DNA of 64,000 bases, from positions 4,345,001 through 4,409,000 of the forward strand of contig NC_084894.1 in assembly GCF_958979055.1 (NCBI RefSeq). Reading direction: 5' to 3'. This stretch comes from Alnus glutinosa. Taxonomy: Eukaryota; Streptophyta; Magnoliopsida; Fagales; Betulaceae. A program made the translations under genes and the position numbers. The notes beneath the pieces are model-generated. The model ran no database searches and was not told where the DNA came from. It saw only the letters and a program-made list of their open reading frames with translations. Positions within the stretch are counted from its first letter, which is position 1; each line of letters begins with the position of its first letter. This document shows, piece by piece, positions 60,632 through 64,000 of the stretch.

Positions 60632-60995
60632 ATATATATATATATATATATTTTTTTAAAAAAAAAGAAAGTCAAATACATAAATAGGACGGAGGAAGAA
60701 GTGAAAAGCAAACAACGTGCTAATCCCACGGGGTGACATGTCACCACACGGCAAATCGGCAAAAAGGACCATACAAACTGATAAAATTCAATTTTTTTGA
60801 TGTAGAGAAAAATAGGTCTTTCTGTAAGAACATCAACATCCCTTCCTATACCTCTTGGTAGGGTCCCTTCGATCCCTCAAAAGAGGGCCTCCCTCCTCTC
60901 CACCCAACCAGTCCTTCCTCTCCTCTTTGGAATCAGAATATTTCTCTCATATTCTTCTGGCATCTCTTTCCCTCCACAACTCTCTCTCTTCTTCT

Positions 60996-61027
<32 letters not shown>

Positions 61028-61100
61028 TTTTGCTCCCCCTATAAGAAGTCTCTTTCTCTCTTTTCGTCCGGGGTTAGCTTAAACGAAGTCAATTCGCACC
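60632..61100 (+). promoter_or_regulatory. Upstream region and CT-rich leader of the RING gene
   Basis: Holds an AT run and T/A homopolymer at about 60632-60667, followed from about 60890 by strongly pyrimidine-rich sequence (TCCTCTCC, CTCTCTCTTCTTC, T18 at about 61012-61031). The pyrimidine block directly precedes the ATG and is probably the transcribed leader. Confidence 0.5.
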
Positions 61101-61817
61101 ATGAGTTCTTCAGTTGTCGAGATCAACGGTGAGCAGCTAGTCAACGGTCTTCATGGGTTATCCATCCAAGACGAGGTACGGTTCTTTTCGTTATGCTTGG
61201 TTCTTTCAACCGGTGTTTGAGATTCGGCGATTTTCAGAAGCGGATCTAGTTTAATGATGTTTTCTTGAGAGAGTTTCTTTTAATCTCCCGTTCGTTTTAT
61301 GGGTTGGTGTTTGGTTGCGGGGAAAGCTTAGGAAAAGAAATTGAAAGAAATGAGGGAATTCTGAATGGTGGGGTGTTTTTTTTGGTTTGGTGCGAATGTG
61401 AGGAGAACATTCTTTGACTGTGTCTAATGCTTGCATTTGTTTGAGTTAGAAATTTCAAAATATTTTCTTGGGCTTAATTGAGTGGTTTCTCGAGGCTAAA
61501 ATGATAGACAGTCGAAGATTGAAAGTTTTTAGTTGCGTCCTTTGTTTTTCCTGTATTTTCTCAGTAACCGAACAGTAGTTTAGCTGCACATTCTAGACAT
61601 TGAAGAAACTTGGAATGCAAACAAAATATTCAATTATGATCTGTAGATGGAACTTTGAGTGATTGTTGTGGGTTTGGGAATTACAGGATGACATGCGAAG
61701 TAAATCAGAGATTGAGGAGAAGGGGTGTGGGAATCATGGTGGGATCTGTGCGATATGCTTGGATAAGATAGCTCTTCTGGAGACTGCTCTTGTAAAAGGT
61801 TGCGAGCATGCTTACTG
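61101..61817 (+). CDS. RING-finger protein (probable E3 ubiquitin ligase), 5' part
   Basis: Two exons, 61101-61175 and 61687-61817, with GT/AG borders. Exon 1 encodes MSSSVVEINGEQLVNGLHGL and 5 more residues. Exon 2 encodes an acidic linker, then the first half of a RING: Cys46 and Cys49 (CAICLDK), Cys64 and His66 (GCEHAYC), with Cys69 split by the next intron. The order fits a C3HC4 RING that would transfer ubiquitin with an E2 enzyme. The zinc-binding second half was not found up to 64000, so the remaining exons lie beyond the window behind a long intron. The start is the first ATG after a CT-rich leader. Resemblance is to plant RING/U-box proteins with CAICLDK and CEHAYC; the substrate is unknown. 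Confidence 0.82.
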
Positions 61818-62239
61818 GTATATCTAATCATTCTTTGTATCCATCTATCTTCACTATTCTGGAAATAATGTCTCATTGGTGATGCTACTTTTTGTGTGCC
61901 TTTGAAGTTATGATTATAGTTGTTTGCATGCACCTTGGAATTCTTTACTGGAATTGTAATTCTGCTTTAGTCATTTGGTTTTAGGTTTATTCTTTTTCAT
62001 TTTGGTTAATTCTGGATTGGTTTGATCTAAAAGGCTAATGCCATGAGTGCGGTTACTTATCTCAATTGAACAAACTATGTGCTCACAAAATTTAATGTAT
62101 AAATTAGTGATGTTCATTTGTGTTTTTGAGGGCAGTAATGGATAAGAATTTTGGTCTTCCATTCACTGAAAGCTCAAGTCCGGTTAAATTTGATTGCTTC
62201 AAATTAAAGCATGTGATTTGTGAATGCTGGATTAGGAGT

Positions 62240-62599
62240 GTCGGCATGGCCACAGATTCTGAGGATGTTTGCAGGTAGATGGTTGTCATAGTGTTACGCT
62301 TACCATCATTTGTGCATTATCTATGCGTTAGATTTGTGTTTGTATGTTAAAAGTTAAACTGATGAAGAAATTATCAACTCTATACCTTATTTAACCAAAA
62401 GAAGAGAGAGAGAGAGAGAGAGAGAGTGAGAGTGTGTTTGTCGGCATGGCCACAGATTCTGAGGATGTTTGCAGGTAGATGGTTGTCATAGTGTTACGCT
62501 TACCATCATTTGTGCATTATCTATGCGTTAGATTTGTGTTTGTATGTTAAAAGTTAAACTGATGAAGAAATGATCAACTCTATACCTTATTTAACCAAA

Positions 62600-62644
<45 letters not shown>
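62240..62644. repeat. 200-bp tandem duplication with (GA)n
   Basis: The segment from GTCGGCATGGCCACAGATTC to the GA microsatellite is repeated with an offset of exactly 200 bases (62241 and 62441). By eye, one substitution differs outside the microsatellites (62372 T, 62572 G). The two GA arrays (about 62404-62426 and 62604-62644) differ in length. Confidence 0.93.
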
Positions 62645-62648
<4 letters not shown>

Positions 62649-62819
62649 AAAGGTAGAGCAACATTACAATTGGTTTTGGGAAGCATTGTAGTCAACAATG
62701 TTGTAATAATCCTTAAGCACTCATATAAAACAGTGCTTTTGTTATATTAGGAGTATTTATTAAGTTAGTGAAGAAATATAAGGTTTTGTGAGGATACAGT
62801 TGATAGCCTATCATTAGTA

Positions 62820-63400
62820 ACATATTTTTTTATATAAGTAATCGAGATATTATTAAAAGCGTAAGACGCTCCTAGATATACAAGAAAAGTCATCTAGCTA
62901 GTAGGGGCAAAAAACAAGAAAATCATGATAACTTATCACCAAAGGAGAAACAAAAGTAGCTGTCCAAATATACAATGTGTGAAAAATAAAGACTTAATCT
63001 TCTTCAAAATCCTCTCACTGTTCTCAAAACTTCTATCATTCCAAAGACATTACAAAAGGCACGAAGGCACCATTTTTCACACATTAGCACTCTGAGTGTT
63101 GCCAGCAGTCGACCAACAAGCATACGAATTGACTACTCGTCTAGACATAACTCAAGACAACCCAAACTTATGTATTTGCGTATATGTCAAACTTATGTGT
63201 TTTTCCGCATGTTGGATGACTATTATGGTTAATTTTTTATTTTTTTGATAAGTAATAAAACCAATCTCCACCCCTGAGTACACAAGAAGTATACAAAAAG
63301 AACAACCTAGCTAGAAAGGGCAAAGCGAAAAATAAAACCACTAAAACTAATTGACATAGGAGACACATACACCGCCGTCCAAAGATACAAAGTTATATTA
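62820..63400 (-). mobile_element. LINE 3'-end fragments, antisense
   Basis: Two related stretches start at about 62836 (ATAAGTAATCGAGATATTAT, then AAGCGTAAGACGCTCC, TACAAGAAAAG, CTAGCTAGTAGGGGC) and at about 63245 (GATAAGTAATAAAACC, CCTGAGTACACAAGAAGTAT, CTAGCTAGAAAGGGC). They resemble the reverse of a common plant LINE 3' UTR ending TTACTTATCAAAA. No coding is left. Confidence 0.5.
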
Positions 63401-64000
63401 GCCTTTGAACCTGATAAATACCTGTGTCTGTGTACGGCATGGAAAGCTTGATGGCGTTTTTTTGATTAGTGATGACTGTTGCAGTTAAAGGTGCTATGTA
63501 GAAATGGCAATAAAGAGGTGATGTTGGTTTTACAGTTAATTATTTGCACTCTAATGACATATTATATTAATGTCTTTTTGGTTAATCAAGTTATAAAAAT
63601 CATGCAACAAAGATTTTTATACGTGTTTGCTTCAAACCTAGACCATATTTATGCATATTCTTCTAAATATTCTTTACATTGTTTTTTGAATATGTTTTCT
63701 CATTTTATTTTTTTTATTTTCTTTTTGTTTTAAGAATTTGTGATGCTTGCATCTATGCTATGAGGCCTACAGTATTCCTTAAGTTGGAGAGTAAATTAAA
63801 AACATCATTGCTTTCGTATCGCCTATTGAGAGACATGGTTTAAAAATTGTACCAACCAGGTTGCTGGAATGTAATAAGAGGTATGTTAATTTTGATCTGT
63901 ACTATGTGAGCTACTGAGCTAGTATTAAATGAACATCTTGATCACTTGGTGCATTGTTATTCCATTATTTCCTACACTCTCTCTTTCACTAAGATGTTTG

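Larger units (their letters stand above)
61818..64000 (+). other. Intron of the RING gene, no exon identified
   Basis: It begins with the donor GTATATC. No acceptor-flanked segment continuing the RING was found. An acceptor- and donor-like stretch at 62200-62277 encodes no RING residues and is partly duplicated, so it was not taken as an exon. Contains the 200-bp tandem duplication and LINE 3'-end fragments listed separately. Confidence 0.5.

Noticed and set aside
62200-62277. Acceptor- and donor-like segment in the RING gene intron
   Set aside because: It does not encode the expected second half of the RING and is partly inside the 200-bp tandem duplication.
1-64000. tRNA, rRNA, CRISPR arrays, known conserved microRNAs
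   Set aside because: None recognised on either strand; the only pol III-like boxes belong to the SINE, and I found no match to conserved plant microRNA sequences I checked by eye.

Overview
The window looks like nuclear DNA from a eudicot plant, probably a woody one. It has AT-rich intergenic DNA, spliced genes with GT/AG introns, many AT and GA/CT microsatellites, and dense decayed transposons. No bacterial-style operon, CRISPR array, rRNA or tRNA gene was seen. The species cannot be fixed from the sequence.

Five protein-coding loci are supported by conserved protein sequence and consistent splice sites. (1) A LATERAL ROOT PRIMORDIUM 1-like SHI/STYLISH-family zinc-finger transcription factor, + strand, 20946-22230. 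(2) A complete three-exon V-ATPase subunit e gene, + strand, 30915-32894. (3) A six-exon small ankyrin-repeat protein, - strand, 37406-42849. (4) A three-exon 2-oxoglutarate/Fe(II) dioxygenase of the DAO (auxin oxidation) type, - strand, 47180-49198. (5) The first two coding exons of a RING-finger gene, + strand, from 61101, which continues past the window.

Layout. 1-20 kb: intergenic DNA with a TRIM-like element, a tRNA-derived SINE with a perfect 12-bp target duplication, a hAT-like non-autonomous element, a minus-strand LINE remnant, and tandem duplications. 20-22 kb: LRP1-like gene behind a GA/CT-rich leader. 22-30 kb: long non-coding stretch with foldback elements. 30-33 kb: V-ATPase e gene with site II-like promoter motifs. 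34-37 kb: decayed LTR-type and foldback repeats. 37-49 kb: ankyrin gene and DAO gene. 49-57.4 kb: a direct-orientation, partly deleted copy of 39.5-47.0 kb. It holds a broken ankyrin-gene copy and was later invaded by a hAT-like element and a LINE; the LINE was in turn hit by another hAT-like element. 59.8-60.6 kb: a TIR element carrying a decayed CAF1 deadenylase fragment. 61-64 kb: RING gene.

The strongest unusual content is the datable nest of insertions at 45-57 kb, where the older copy preserves the empty sites, and the Pack-MULE-like CAF1 capture. LRP1-like and DAO-like proteins both act in auxin biology, but nothing in the sequence shows they work as a cluster. I found no convincing novel multi-gene system.
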